5,614 nt of DNA from Bacillota bacterium (GTDB lineage: Bacteria; Bacillota; Clostridia; Lachnospirales; CAG-274): positions 1-5,614 of the forward strand of contig JAGAHK010000405.1 of NCBI GenBank assembly GCA_017627115.1, in the 5' to 3' direction. The notes under the pieces are model-generated. The model saw only the letters and a list, made by a program, of their open reading frames with translations. It searched no databases and was not told where the DNA came from. Position numbers and translations under genes: made by a program. Shown one piece after another: positions 1 to 5,614 of this stretch (position 1 is the stretch's first letter; every line of letters starts with the position of its first letter).

Positions 1-1379
1 AGAAGGAAATACTCTTATCGGCACAGGAAGAAGGGCTTAAAACCAAAAACGAAATAGAAAAAGAATGTAAAGAGCGCAAGAATGAAGTACAAAGACAGGA
101 AAAGCGTCTTGAAAAGAAGGAGGAATCCCTTGACAAGCGTTCGGAGGGTCTGGATAAGCGTGACAATCAGCTGCAGCGCAAGAGTGAGGAACTCGATAAG
201 CGTGCCGCAGAGGTAGAGGCGCTTGAAAAACAACACATTGCGGAAGTTGAAAGAATAGCGGGTCTTACAAGCGAGCAGGCAAAGGAATATCTGTTTGCTT
301 CGGTCGAAAGCGAATTGCAGCACGAGACCGCAGTTCTTATCAAGGAAATGGAAGCAAAGGCAAAGTCGGAGGCGGACAAGAAAGCAAAGGAGATAATAGC
401 AAATGCTATCCAGCGCTGTGCCGCAGACCATGTTGCCGAAACAACAGTCAGCGTTGTGTCGCTGCCCAATGACGAAATGAAGGGCAGGATAATCGGACGC
501 GAGGGACGTAATATCCGTACTCTCGAATCACTCACAGGTATCGAACTTATTATTGACGATACGCCCGAGGCAGTTATTTTGTCGGGCTTTGATGCTATGA
601 AACGTGAGATAGCAAGAATAGCTTTGGAAAAACTTATCATCGACGGCAGGGTCCACCCCGCACGTATCGAGGAAATGGTCGAAAAAGCGCGTAAAGAGGT
701 TGAAGCATCCATCAAAGAAGAGGGCGAGGCCGCTACCTTTGAAACGGGTGTACATAATCTTCATCCCGAACTTGTCAGACTGCTCGGCAAGCTCAAATTC
801 AGAACAAGCTATGGACAGAATGTTCTTAAACATTCTATCGAAGTATCCCACCTTTGCGGCATAATGGCTGCCGAACTCGGTGTCGATATCACACTTGCAA
901 AGCGCGCAGGCTTGCTGCACGATATAGGCAAGGCAATAGATCACGATATGGAAGGCTCGCATATCGAGCTTGGCGCAAACCTTTGCCGCAAGTATCGTGA
1001 AAGCGCAACCATAATTAATGCAGTCGAGGCTCATCATGGCGATGTTGAGCCGCAGAGTGTGGTCGCAGTGCTTGTGCAGGCGGCGGATGCGATCTCCGCA
1101 GCGAGACCCGGCGCAAGGCGCGAAACACTGGAGTCTTATATCAAGCGTTTGCAGTCGCTTGAAGAAATAGCCGACTCCTTTAAAGGCGTTGAAAAATCTT
1201 TCGCAATTCAGGCGGGCCGTGAGTTGCGAGTTATGATAGTACCCGAGGAAGTATCGGATGACCAGCTTACCATCATGGCGCACGATATTTCCAAAAAGAT
1301 AGAAAACGAGCTTGAATATCCGGGTCAGATAAAAGTAAATCTTATCCGTGAGACCCGGGCTATTGATTACGCAAAATAA
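1..1379 (+). CDS. rny: Ribonuclease Y, 5'-truncated by window edge
   Basis: Membrane-anchored endoribonuclease that starts decay and processing of many mRNAs in Firmicutes. The reading frame is open from the first full codon at base 3 and gives 458 residues. The family is about 510-520 residues, so roughly the first 60, including the N-terminal membrane helix, lie outside the window. In order: a highly charged Lys/Glu coiled coil (visible residues 1 to about 120, rich in EKR and DKR repeats); a KH RNA-binding domain with the GxxG loop in [10 protein letters not shown] (from residue 161, base 483); and an HD metal-dependent phosphohydrolase domain with the catalytic pair in LLHDIGK (His at 918-920, Asp at 921-923) and a later EAHHGD. 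The protein ends in [10 protein letters not shown], typical of full-length family members, so the 3' end is intact. An internal TTG at 315 is mid-coiled-coil and not a start. An intrinsic terminator follows directly. Identity is near certain from domain order and motifs. Confidence 0.97.
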   Translation, partial: KEILLSAQEEGLKTKNEIEKECKERKNEVQRQEKRLEKKEESLDKRSEGLDKRDNQLQRKSEELDKRAAEVEALEKQHIAEVERIAGLTSEQAKEYLFASVESELQHETAVLIKEMEAKAKSEADKKAKEIIANAIQRCAADHVAETTVSVVSLPNDEMKGRIIGREGRNIRTLESLTGIELIIDDTPEAVILSGFDAMKREIARIALEKLIIDGRVHPARIEEMVEKARKEVEASIKEEGEAATFETGVHNLHPELVRLLGKLKFRTSYGQNVLKHSIEVSHLCGIMAAELGVDITLAKRAGLLHDIGKAIDHDMEGSHIELGANLCRKYRESATIINAVEAHHGDVEPQSVVAVLVQAADAISAARPGARRETLESYIKRLQSLEEIADSFKGVEKSFAIQAGRELRVMIVPEEVSDDQLTIMAHDISKKIENELEYPGQIKVNLIRETRAIDYAK

Positions 1380-1401
1380 TATAATAACAGAAAAAGCAAA
1401 A

Positions 1402-1446
1402 CACCTTATTTTTGCAGACGGCTGTGAAAATAAGGTGCTTTTATTT
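1402..1446 (+). terminator. Intrinsic terminator of rny
   Basis: A perfect 11-bp stem (1402-1412 with 1427-1437) continues through two G-T wobbles into a 3-bp inner stem (1415-1417 with 1422-1424) closed by an ACGG loop. It is followed by CTTTTATTT at 1438-1446. It starts 22 nt after the rny stop codon. An A-rich run upstream (1391-1400) may pair with part of the T tract, so some activity on the other strand is possible, but no minus-strand gene ends here. Confidence 0.9.
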
Positions 1447-1578
1447 ACGCGGGTGATGTTCCGAAGGGAACTCACTCATTTACGCTGGTGATGTTCCGAA
1501 AGGAACTCACTCATTTACGCGGGTGATGTTCCAGAAGGAACTCACTCATTTACGCGGGTGATGTTCCGGAAAGAACTC
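1443..1578. repeat. Four tandem copies of a 35-bp repeat, hairpin-forming
   Basis: The units are 1443-1477, 1478-1512, 1513-1547 and a partial 1548-1578, with an exact 35-base period and no spacers. Each begins ATTTACGC and contains GGTGATGTTCC and, in units 1-3, GGAACTCACTC. The sequence can fold: GTGA-t-GTTCC pairs with GGAACTCAC (9 bp with one bulged T; unit 1 arms 1453-1462 and 1467-1475). The loops differ: GAAG, GAAA and AGAA in units 1, 2 and 3. Unit 4 has lost the stem end (AGAACTCCG). Apart from one G/T change before GGTGATG (1486), the differences among units 1-3 fall in the four loop bases or the base next to them. The first unit begins within the T tract of the rny terminator. The array fills most of the 257-bp gap between rny and the phosphatase gene. 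Its function is unknown. Confidence 0.93.
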
Positions 1579-1636
1579 CGTGTGTTTCTGACATCAAAAA
1601 CGAGATGAAAAGTGTGTGTGGTCGGTGAGGTGTAAA

Positions 1637-2092
1637 ATGATAAAAATAATGTTTGTTTGCCACGGCAATATCTGCCGTTCCACTATGGCGGAGTTTGTTA
1701 TGGCGGATATGGTGAAAAAAGCAGGGCTTGATGTTATGGTGGATTCATCCGCAACGAGCCGCGAGGAGATAGGCAACGGTGTGCATTACGGCACACTGCG
1801 CAAGCTTAAAGAGGTGGGAGTGCCTGTGTATGCGCATTATGCAAAGCAGCTGATAAAGCGTGATTACCGTGATTTTGACTATATTATCGGCATGGACAGT
1901 ATGAATATGCGCAATATAGAGCGTATTATCGGCAAAGATACGGAGAACAAGGTGTTTATGCTTCTGGATTTTACCGAAAGAAAGGGGCAGAGCATTGCCG
2001 ACCCGTGGTATACGGGAAACTTTGATGTGACTTATGACGATATAAAAGAGGGCTGCGAGGGATTGGTGGAGTATATTAAAGAACTCGGTTGA
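1637..2092 (+). CDS. Low-molecular-weight protein tyrosine phosphatase
   Basis: A cytoplasmic phosphatase of 151 residues, the usual length for the LMW-PTP family. It hydrolyses phosphotyrosine, and in some bacterial members phosphoarginine, through a cysteinyl-phosphate intermediate. The N-terminal P-loop VCHGNICRST gives the nucleophile Cys8 and Arg14 in the C-x5-R-(S/T) signature. The general acid is Asp122 in ADPWYTG near the C-terminus, and IIGMDSMNMRNI matches the family's conserved MDxxN segment. I chose ATG 1637 because the P-loop then sits at residues 6-16 as in the family, and because GAGGTG (1627-1632) lies 4 nt upstream as a ribosome binding site. A GTG at 1616 in the same frame would add seven poorly conserved residues and swallow that site. 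No good promoter is visible between the rny terminator and the start, so transcription may begin in or beyond the repeat array, or come from read-through. Substrate is not predictable from sequence. Confidence 0.93.
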   Translation: MIKIMFVCHGNICRSTMAEFVMADMVKKAGLDVMVDSSATSREEIGNGVHYGTLRKLKEVGVPVYAHYAKQLIKRDYRDFDYIIGMDSMNMRNIERIIGKDTENKVFMLLDFTERKGQSIADPWYTGNFDVTYDDIKEGCEGLVEYIKELG

Positions 2093-2097
2093 AAACG

Positions 2098-2135
2098 GGA
2101 CTGATACATGGCTTGGAAATGCTGTGTATCAGTCC
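2098..2135. terminator. Bidirectional intrinsic terminator between convergent genes
   Basis: A perfect 11-bp stem (GGACTGATACA at 2098-2108 with TGTATCAGTCC at 2125-2135) has a 16-nt loop. On the plus strand it begins 6 nt after the phosphatase stop and is followed by TTTT (2136-2139). On the minus strand it lies 28 nt after the subtilase stop and is followed, after two bases, by TTTT (complement of 2095-2092). The same structure can therefore end both transcripts. The T runs are short, so efficiency is uncertain. Confidence 0.8.
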
Positions 2136-2163
2136 TTTTGCTTATATGTTGCGGTATTCTTAT

Positions 2164-3771
2164 TCAGAATATCTGCCTGAACGTATTATAGAGATTTATC
2201 TTTCCGTAGCCCCAGAGGTTGTTCGGGAAACCCTCGGCATCGGTCTCGAAATTGGGGACGGGCTGTTCCGTGCCCGATATAAGATAAGTCTTGATTATCT
2301 CGGTTTTTATTGAGGGATTGTTGCCCAGCACTATGCCCCATTGCAGCAGCAGTGCCGCCGCACCTGCGGTTATTGCCGCCGCTGCGCTTGTGCCGCTGCC
2401 GCCGAGAATATCGACTGCGGGTGCGGTGAATTCGGGCTTGAGAACACCGCGTGCGTTGGGACCTCTGCCCGTGTTTTCGTAAATGCCGCCCGTTGAGGTG
2501 TTGTAGCCGCCAACGCTTATCGCTATAGGCGAAGTTGAGGGCACAACGGCTGTCGAAGCAGTGCTTGGGTTTACAAAAGTCACGCTGCCGTTCAGAAATT
2601 GGCTCATAGGCAGCCAGGCATCAACACCGCAAAGTCCCGTGCGGCTGAAACTCATATTAAGCCGCCATATGCCGCTGACGGGGTTTTGCACCGTCACTAT
2701 GGTGAGCTGCTTTTCGTCTATGGGCAGGCGGTACTGTATGCTTACGCTGCCGCTGCCAAGCGGCATAATAAAGCGGCTTTCGCTTAAATTTACGGGCTGG
2801 ACGGGCTGTATGGTCTCGCCGAGAGGACTTGTTATGCCAAGACTCATCCGACAGAAAAAATCGTTCCACAGCCACAGCGTAAAACCGCTGCTGCCATTTA
2901 CGTTAAGCTCCGCCGTGCGTGAAAGCTCCGGTATGCTTGAATAGTAGTGGTGCTGCGACAAGCCCTCGTTGCCCGCTGCGGTGACTATGCACACGCCCGT
3001 TCGCAGCGCAAGCTCGTTTATATACTGCTCCAGCAGCGACACACCGTTGTGTGCGCCCTGCGTGGTGCCTATGCCTGTTATTATCGAAACGGGTCTTCCA
3101 AGCTCCTGCGCCTTGTTTACGATATAGTCAAGCCCCGTCATTACATCGCCCGATTCAAAGGCAAGAGTGTCGTTGAACAGGTTTTCATGCATGAGATAGG
3201 GCTTTGCCTGCTTTAGTTTAACTATCACAAGTTCCGATTGAGGTGAGGCGCTCAATGCAGTCTTTGCAAGCCGTGTGCCGTGTCCGTTCCTGTCGGCAAA
3301 CGAAAGCTGCGTGCCATTTTCAAGGGCTTCGTTTATGCTCTCCCTGTCAAACTCCGTGCCGTATATATAGCCCGACGGCGGCACGCCCTCGCGGTTTTCC
3401 TGATCCCACACGGCGGCTATCCTTGTGCTTCCGTTTGAGAAAAGAAATTCACTGTCCGTATAGTTTATTCCCGTGTCGATAATGCCAAGCAGCACGCCCG
3501 TGCCGTCAACATCAAGCGTACTTTGTTCAAGCACACGCTCTATGCCCGTATCGGTCAGCCAGCTTTGACAAAGTCCCATCACAAAAGGCTCAAAGCCGCG
3601 TGATGAAACGCTGTTTTGCATAAGCGTGCTGCGCGGTACGTAAATAAAGGAATACTTGCCGATATAGTGGATATATATGTCCTCGGACTCGATAATGCTG
3701 CCGTTCAGGTCGCCTGTCAGCCCGACAACATCGGCATAATCATCGGAATATATTTTTTCCTCGTTTGTCAT
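2164..3771 (-). CDS. S8 subtilisin-like serine protease, Csp-like (second gene of pair)
   Basis: Predicted endopeptidase of 535 residues with the full subtilase set: Asp99 in GIIDTGI, His164 in NGHGTRL, oxyanion Asn268 in AAGNEG and nucleophile Ser462 in GSGTSAAAA. An N-terminal segment of about 85 residues resembles the prodomain of CspA/B-like subtilases. The segment between Asp and His (65 residues) includes RIAAVWDQ and YGTEF...INEAL, which I associate with that clostridial family. Asn and Ser are 194 residues apart against 66 in subtilisin, which fits the jelly-roll insertion known in CspB. The C-terminal NLWGYGKINL is also family-like. No signal peptide or membrane helix is visible, so the protein is cytoplasmic, spore-packaged or released by lysis. 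ATG 3771 overlaps the upstream stop as ATGA, and GAGAGG (3784-3779) lies 7 nt before it. Two motif oddities: HGTR in place of the common HGTH, and GTSAAAA without the usual Pro. A germination role is inference only. Confidence 0.95.
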   Translation of the reverse strand: MTNEEKIYSDDYADVVGLTGDLNGSIIESEDIYIHYIGKYSFIYVPRSTLMQNSVSSRGFEPFVMGLCQSWLTDTGIERVLEQSTLDVDGTGVLLGIIDTGINYTDSEFLFSNGSTRIAAVWDQENREGVPPSGYIYGTEFDRESINEALENGTQLSFADRNGHGTRLAKTALSASPQSELVIVKLKQAKPYLMHENLFNDTLAFESGDVMTGLDYIVNKAQELGRPVSIITGIGTTQGAHNGVSLLEQYINELALRTGVCIVTAAGNEGLSQHHYYSSIPELSRTAELNVNGSSGFTLWLWNDFFCRMSLGITSPLGETIQPVQPVNLSESRFIMPLGSGSVSIQYRLPIDEKQLTIVTVQNPVSGIWRLNMSFSRTGLCGVDAWLPMSQFLNGSVTFVNPSTASTAVVPSTSPIAISVGGYNTSTGGIYENTGRGPNARGVLKPEFTAPAVDILGGSGTSAAAAITAGAAALLLQWGIVLGNNPSIKTEIIKTYLISGTEQPVPNFETDAEGFPNNLWGYGKINLYNTFRQIF

Positions 3772-5222
3772 ATCCTCGCCTCTCTTTCCAGCAGTTCCAG
3801 CGTTTTTTCAAGACAAAGGCTGCCATAGCCCCATTTCGTGTCGGGGTATTTTACATTCGGCAGACGTGATGCGCCTTTTTGCAGATATGCTTTCAGCCTT
3901 TCGCCGTATAAAAACGGGTCGTTTCCCTTTGCAATGCCCCATTCCATAAGTGCGGCGCAGGCGGAACTCACAAAGGGTGCGGCAAAGCTTGTGCCCGAAA
4001 AGGCGGCAAAACCGTTGTTCGTTGCGGCGGTGTATATATTTACACCCGGGGCGGCTATGTCGGGCTTGATAAGACCGTCTGCGGCAAAACCTCTTCCGCT
4101 GAAAACTGCGGCGCTGTCCTCGGCTGCGTTGTAGGCGGCGGCGCTTATAACGCGGCGTGCATATGCAGGCAGGGTGGCGGTGGTATCGTCCTCGGGTGCT
4201 GTAAAAGCATTGGCGGAGAGCCACATATCGGCTCTTCCGTCCGTTGCAAGGTTCTGCGGATACATTTCCGCACGCCATATGCCTTTTTCCGCATTTTCAA
4301 ACAGCAGAAAGGTCTCGTCGTTTATTGAATACGGTGTGGGTGTACCCTTATACGAAAATATGCTGCCGTGAAAGTAAAATCTGCCCGATGTACGGCTCAA
4401 AGTGTAGGTCTCGTTGTTTGGCGCGGCAAGCATAAAAACAAAATCATCCGAAAAATTCTTCCATATGCCAAGCGAAAAATCGGGTACGGTAACACCTATC
4501 TCGGCAATAATGGGCGCACCGTTTGAAACACCTCTGAAATGGCGTGCCTTATCGCCGAGATTGCCTGCCGCCGCAACGATTGCGGTAAGCTCGTTTTGGG
4601 CAAGACTGTCAATATATTCTTCCAACAGGCTCTCGCCCGTGTGCGAACCGTCATTCGTGCCATAGGATATGTTCAGAACAAGCGGTCTGCCCGAAGCAAG
4701 CTGTCTTGTAAGCGCAAGGGCGCGCATTATATCCGATGCTTTTGCAAAGCTGTCACCCGTTTCGTTTATGCCTGCACATATGAGTTTTGCCTTCGGCGCA
4801 AGCTGAGCCGCTATGCCTGCAACTGCTGTTCCGTGCGTTGTTGAGGCGTTTTCGCTCTCTCCGTAGTATTCAATATCCACATCCGAAAAAACAGGGTGCG
4901 AAAGGTCTACCGCACCGTCTATTATGCCTATAACAACGCCCTCGCCCGTGAGTTCGGAATTGCCTTTGCAGTAGTAGGAATAGCCCGAAGCCGCATTCTC
5001 CTGCTGATATGAGAGCAGCTTGTCGCCCTCTGCGTATATTATATGCGGGTCGGCTATAAGCCGCTTTGAGTTTTCGGGCAGTATATCCGCAAGCGCAAAA
5101 CCGTTTCCGAGGTCCTCTGCGGAGACGAAAAGTCCGCGCGGTATGTCCTCAAAATCTCCGCGGTACTTCAATATAAGCGTGATAAGTCCGATATTCGTAC
5201 CAAAATTTCTTAAACCAAGCAT
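3768..5222 (-). CDS. S8 subtilisin-like serine protease, compact Asp-His form (first gene of pair)
   Basis: Predicted serine endopeptidase of 484 residues from ATG 5222. It has Asp102 in GIIDGAVDLSHP, His130 in THGTAVAGIA, oxyanion Asn221 in AAAGNLG and nucleophile Ser412 in SGTSFAAP, so it looks catalytically complete and closer to classical subtilisins at His and Ser than its neighbour. The N-terminal 80 or so residues (LILKYRGDFED, then PHIIYAEGDK) look like the Csp-type prodomain. Asp and His are only 28 residues apart because the WDQ/YGTE insertion of the neighbour is absent. Asn and Ser are 191 residues apart, consistent with a jelly-roll insertion. The C-terminal TKWGYGSL matches its partner. 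No signal peptide is evident. A TTG at 5267 in frame would give 499 residues, but it falls inside a probable -35 box and adds an unconserved tail. ATG 5222 has no clear ribosome binding site, so the start is the least certain point. It is translationally coupled to the downstream subtilase by ATGA. Confidence 0.94.
   Translation of the reverse strand: MLGLRNFGTNIGLITLILKYRGDFEDIPRGLFVSAEDLGNGFALADILPENSKRLIADPHIIYAEGDKLLSYQQENAASGYSYYCKGNSELTGEGVVIGIIDGAVDLSHPVFSDVDIEYYGESENASTTHGTAVAGIAAQLAPKAKLICAGINETGDSFAKASDIMRALALTRQLASGRPLVLNISYGTNDGSHTGESLLEEYIDSLAQNELTAIVAAAGNLGDKARHFRGVSNGAPIIAEIGVTVPDFSLGIWKNFSDDFVFMLAAPNNETYTLSRTSGRFYFHGSIFSYKGTPTPYSINDETFLLFENAEKGIWRAEMYPQNLATDGRADMWLSANAFTAPEDDTTATLPAYARRVISAAAYNAAEDSAAVFSGRGFAADGLIKPDIAAPGVNIYTAATNNGFAAFSGTSFAAPFVSSACAALMEWGIAKGNDPFLYGERLKAYLQKGASRLPNVKYPDTKWGYGSLCLEKTLELLEREARI
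3774..3784 (-). promoter_or_regulatory. Ribosome binding site for the second subtilase, inside the first
   Basis: Read on the minus strand, GAGAGG (3784-3779) sits 7 nt before ATG 3771, and a second GAGG (3777-3774) only 2 nt before it. Both lie in the last codons of the upstream subtilase. With the ATGA overlap this supports coupled translation of the two proteins and fixes the start of the second. Confidence 0.75.
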
Positions 5223-5237
5223 AAAAATACCGTTTTT

Positions 5238-5267
5238 ATAAAATCTATGCCAAAAAAGGACGGTCAA
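5238..5267 (-). promoter_or_regulatory. Possible promoter of the subtilase operon
   Basis: On the minus strand TTGACC (5267-5262, 5 of 6 matches to the -35 consensus) is followed after 18 nt by TTTTAT (5243-5238, 4 of 6 to the -10 consensus). Transcription would begin around 5231, leaving under 10 nt of leader before ATG 5222. That agrees with the missing ribosome binding site but would be unusual. A small inverted repeat, CGGT/ACCG (5261-5264 and 5270-5273), overlaps the -35 box. The -10 is weak, so this call is tentative. Confidence 0.4.
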
Positions 5268-5308
5268 GAACCGAAAACCAAAAACTGCGGCAAAATTTAC
5301 TCCCGTTC

Positions 5309-5337
5309 TTTACATTTTTGAGAATGTGTGGTAAAAT
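5309..5337 (+). promoter_or_regulatory. Vegetative (sigma-A type) extended -10 promoter of the DivIVA-domain gene
   Basis: TTTACA (5309-5314, 5 of 6 to TTGACA) is followed by a 17-nt spacer and TAAAAT (5332-5337, 5 of 6 to TATAAT). A TG lies one base before the -10, as in extended -10 promoters. Initiation is expected near 5344, giving a leader of about 134 nt before the ATG at 5478. It diverges from the subtilase operon. Confidence 0.78.
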
Positions 5338-5355
5338 AATTTATAGTAAGCGAAT

Positions 5356-5395
5356 TAAATAATCGGACTTAAGCTTGCTTAAGGCGGATTATTTA
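5356..5395 (+). promoter_or_regulatory. Leader hairpin 1 (CUUG-loop) upstream of the DivIVA-domain gene
   Basis: TAAATAATC (5356-5364) pairs perfectly with GATTATTTA (5387-5395). After a 3x3 internal loop, CTTAAG (5368-5373) pairs with CTTAAG (5378-5383) around CTTG, a known stable RNA tetraloop sequence. The hairpin starts about 12 nt after the predicted transcription start. It has no following T run, so it is not a classical terminator. I recognise no riboswitch class. Confidence 0.68.
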
Positions 5396-5400
5396 TGAGC

Positions 5401-5452
5401 CCCATCCTATAGTGAACGTCCAAATATTTTTGACGTTCACTATATATATGGG
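5401..5452 (+). promoter_or_regulatory. Leader hairpin 2: long palindrome before the DivIVA-domain gene
   Basis: A perfect 13-bp stem (TATAGTGAACGTC at 5408-5420 with GACGTTCACTATA at 5432-5444) has an 11-nt AT-rich loop that can form three further pairs. Outside a 2x3 internal loop, CCCAT (5401-5405) pairs with ATGGG (5448-5452). The structure ends 11 nt before the AAAGGA ribosome binding site (5464-5469). It could act as an RNA element or, being symmetrical DNA, as a protein binding site downstream of the start point. There is no T run after it. Confidence 0.72.
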
Positions 5453-5477
5453 CAAAATTGCGGAAAGGATGAGACCG

Positions 5478-5614
5478 ATGATAACACCAAACGATATTGA
5501 AAACTTACAGTTCAAAAAAACACCGTTAGGCTATTCCACGGAAGAAGTTGACGAATTTCTCGACAAACTTGTGGTAGACTATGAAAAGGTATTCAAGGAC
5601 AATGTTAAGCTCAA
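5478..5614 (+). CDS. divIVA: DivIVA-domain protein, 3'-truncated by window edge
   Basis: Only the first 45 codons are in the window. They read MITPNDIENLQFKK, then GYSTEEVDEFLDKLVVDYEKVFKDN, which matches the conserved N-terminal lipid-binding and coiled-coil start of DivIVA/GpsB proteins (family pattern: L/ITPxDI, then G-Y-x-x-x-E-V-D-x-F-L-D). Such proteins bind curved membrane at septum and poles and recruit division or cell-wall factors. The ATG at 5478 is preceded by AAAGGA (5464-5469) with an 8-nt spacer, so the start is well supported. It has its own promoter and a structured leader. The fragment cannot separate a true DivIVA from a GpsB-like or longer DivIVA-domain protein, so the gene symbol is a family-level label. 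Confidence 0.9.
   Translation, partial: MITPNDIENLQFKKTPLGYSTEEVDEFLDKLVVDYEKVFKDNVKL

Noticed and set aside
528..1475. Long minus-strand open frame opposite rny (315 codons)
   Set aside because: It is the shadow of rny: low-complexity Cys/Phe-rich translation without motifs, while the plus-strand frame is an unambiguous RNase Y.
1443..1578. CRISPR array
   Set aside because: The repeats are directly adjacent with an exact 35-bp period and no variable spacers, and there are no cas genes nearby.
1616..1636. GTG 1616 as the start of the phosphatase
   Set aside because: It would place seven extra residues before the P-loop and include the GAGGTG ribosome binding site that serves ATG 1637.
1579..1636. 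Promoter for the phosphatase (CTGACA at 1588-1593)
   Set aside because: No acceptable -10 box lies 16-18 nt downstream, so I did not call it.
2089..2313. Short plus-strand open frame of 74 codons after the phosphatase
   Set aside because: It spans the terminator hairpin and then runs antisense to the end of the subtilase gene. It has no ribosome binding site and no recognisable sequence.
3808..4278. Arg-rich 156-codon minus-strand open frame within the first subtilase
   Set aside because: It is an out-of-frame shadow of the subtilase coding region, and the in-frame product is clear.
5223..5267. TTG 5267 as the start of the first subtilase (499 residues)
   Set aside because: The TTG belongs to a likely -35 box (TTGACC), has no ribosome binding site, and the 15 added residues do not resemble the family's N-terminus.
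5356..5452. Transcription attenuator or known riboswitch upstream of the DivIVA-domain gene
   Set aside because: Neither hairpin is followed by a U run, and I see no consensus core of a riboswitch or T-box that I know. Left as an unclassified leader.

Overview
The window looks like core chromosome from a spore-former-type, moderate-GC Firmicute of the class Clostridia. The gut Ruminococcaceae/Oscillospiraceae are my best guess. This rests on RNase Y, a DivIVA-domain protein, two Csp-like subtilases without signal peptides, AGGA/GAGG ribosome binding sites and strong intrinsic terminators. No phage, transposase, CRISPR, tRNA or rRNA sequence is visible. The taxonomic guess is inference, because no marker gene for species is present.

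Layout. (1) Bases 1-1379 (+) are the 3' nine-tenths of rny (RNase Y: coiled coil, KH and HD domains), closed by a strong intrinsic terminator at 1402-1446. (2) Bases 1443-1578 hold four head-to-tail copies of a 35-bp repeat that begins inside the terminator's T tract. Three copies can fold into the same bulged hairpin, and the 35-bp period also creates a chain of overlapping 11-codon micro-ORFs (TGATG junctions) running toward the next gene. (3) Bases 1637-2092 (+) encode a low-molecular-weight protein tyrosine phosphatase. (4) A hairpin at 2098-2135 has T runs on both sides and ends both this gene and the convergent subtilase operon. (5) Bases 5222-2164 (-) are a two-gene operon of S8 subtilases joined by an ATGA stop/start overlap. 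Both have complete Asp-His-Asn-Ser sets and a large insertion between Asn and Ser, as in the Csp germination proteases, but they differ in the region between Asp and His. (6) Bases 5223-5477 are a divergent regulatory region. It has a good extended -10 promoter pointing right, followed by a leader of about 130 nt with two long hairpins in front of a DivIVA-domain gene, of which only the first 45 codons are in the window (5478-5614).

Functional link. RNase Y (mRNA turnover), the phosphatase and DivIVA (pole/septum organisation) are housekeeping or regulatory genes. The subtilase pair is probably a self-contained operon transcribed on its own. Nothing in the sequence ties all of these into one pathway. 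The parts most worth a second look are the 35-bp repeat array and the structured DivIVA leader.
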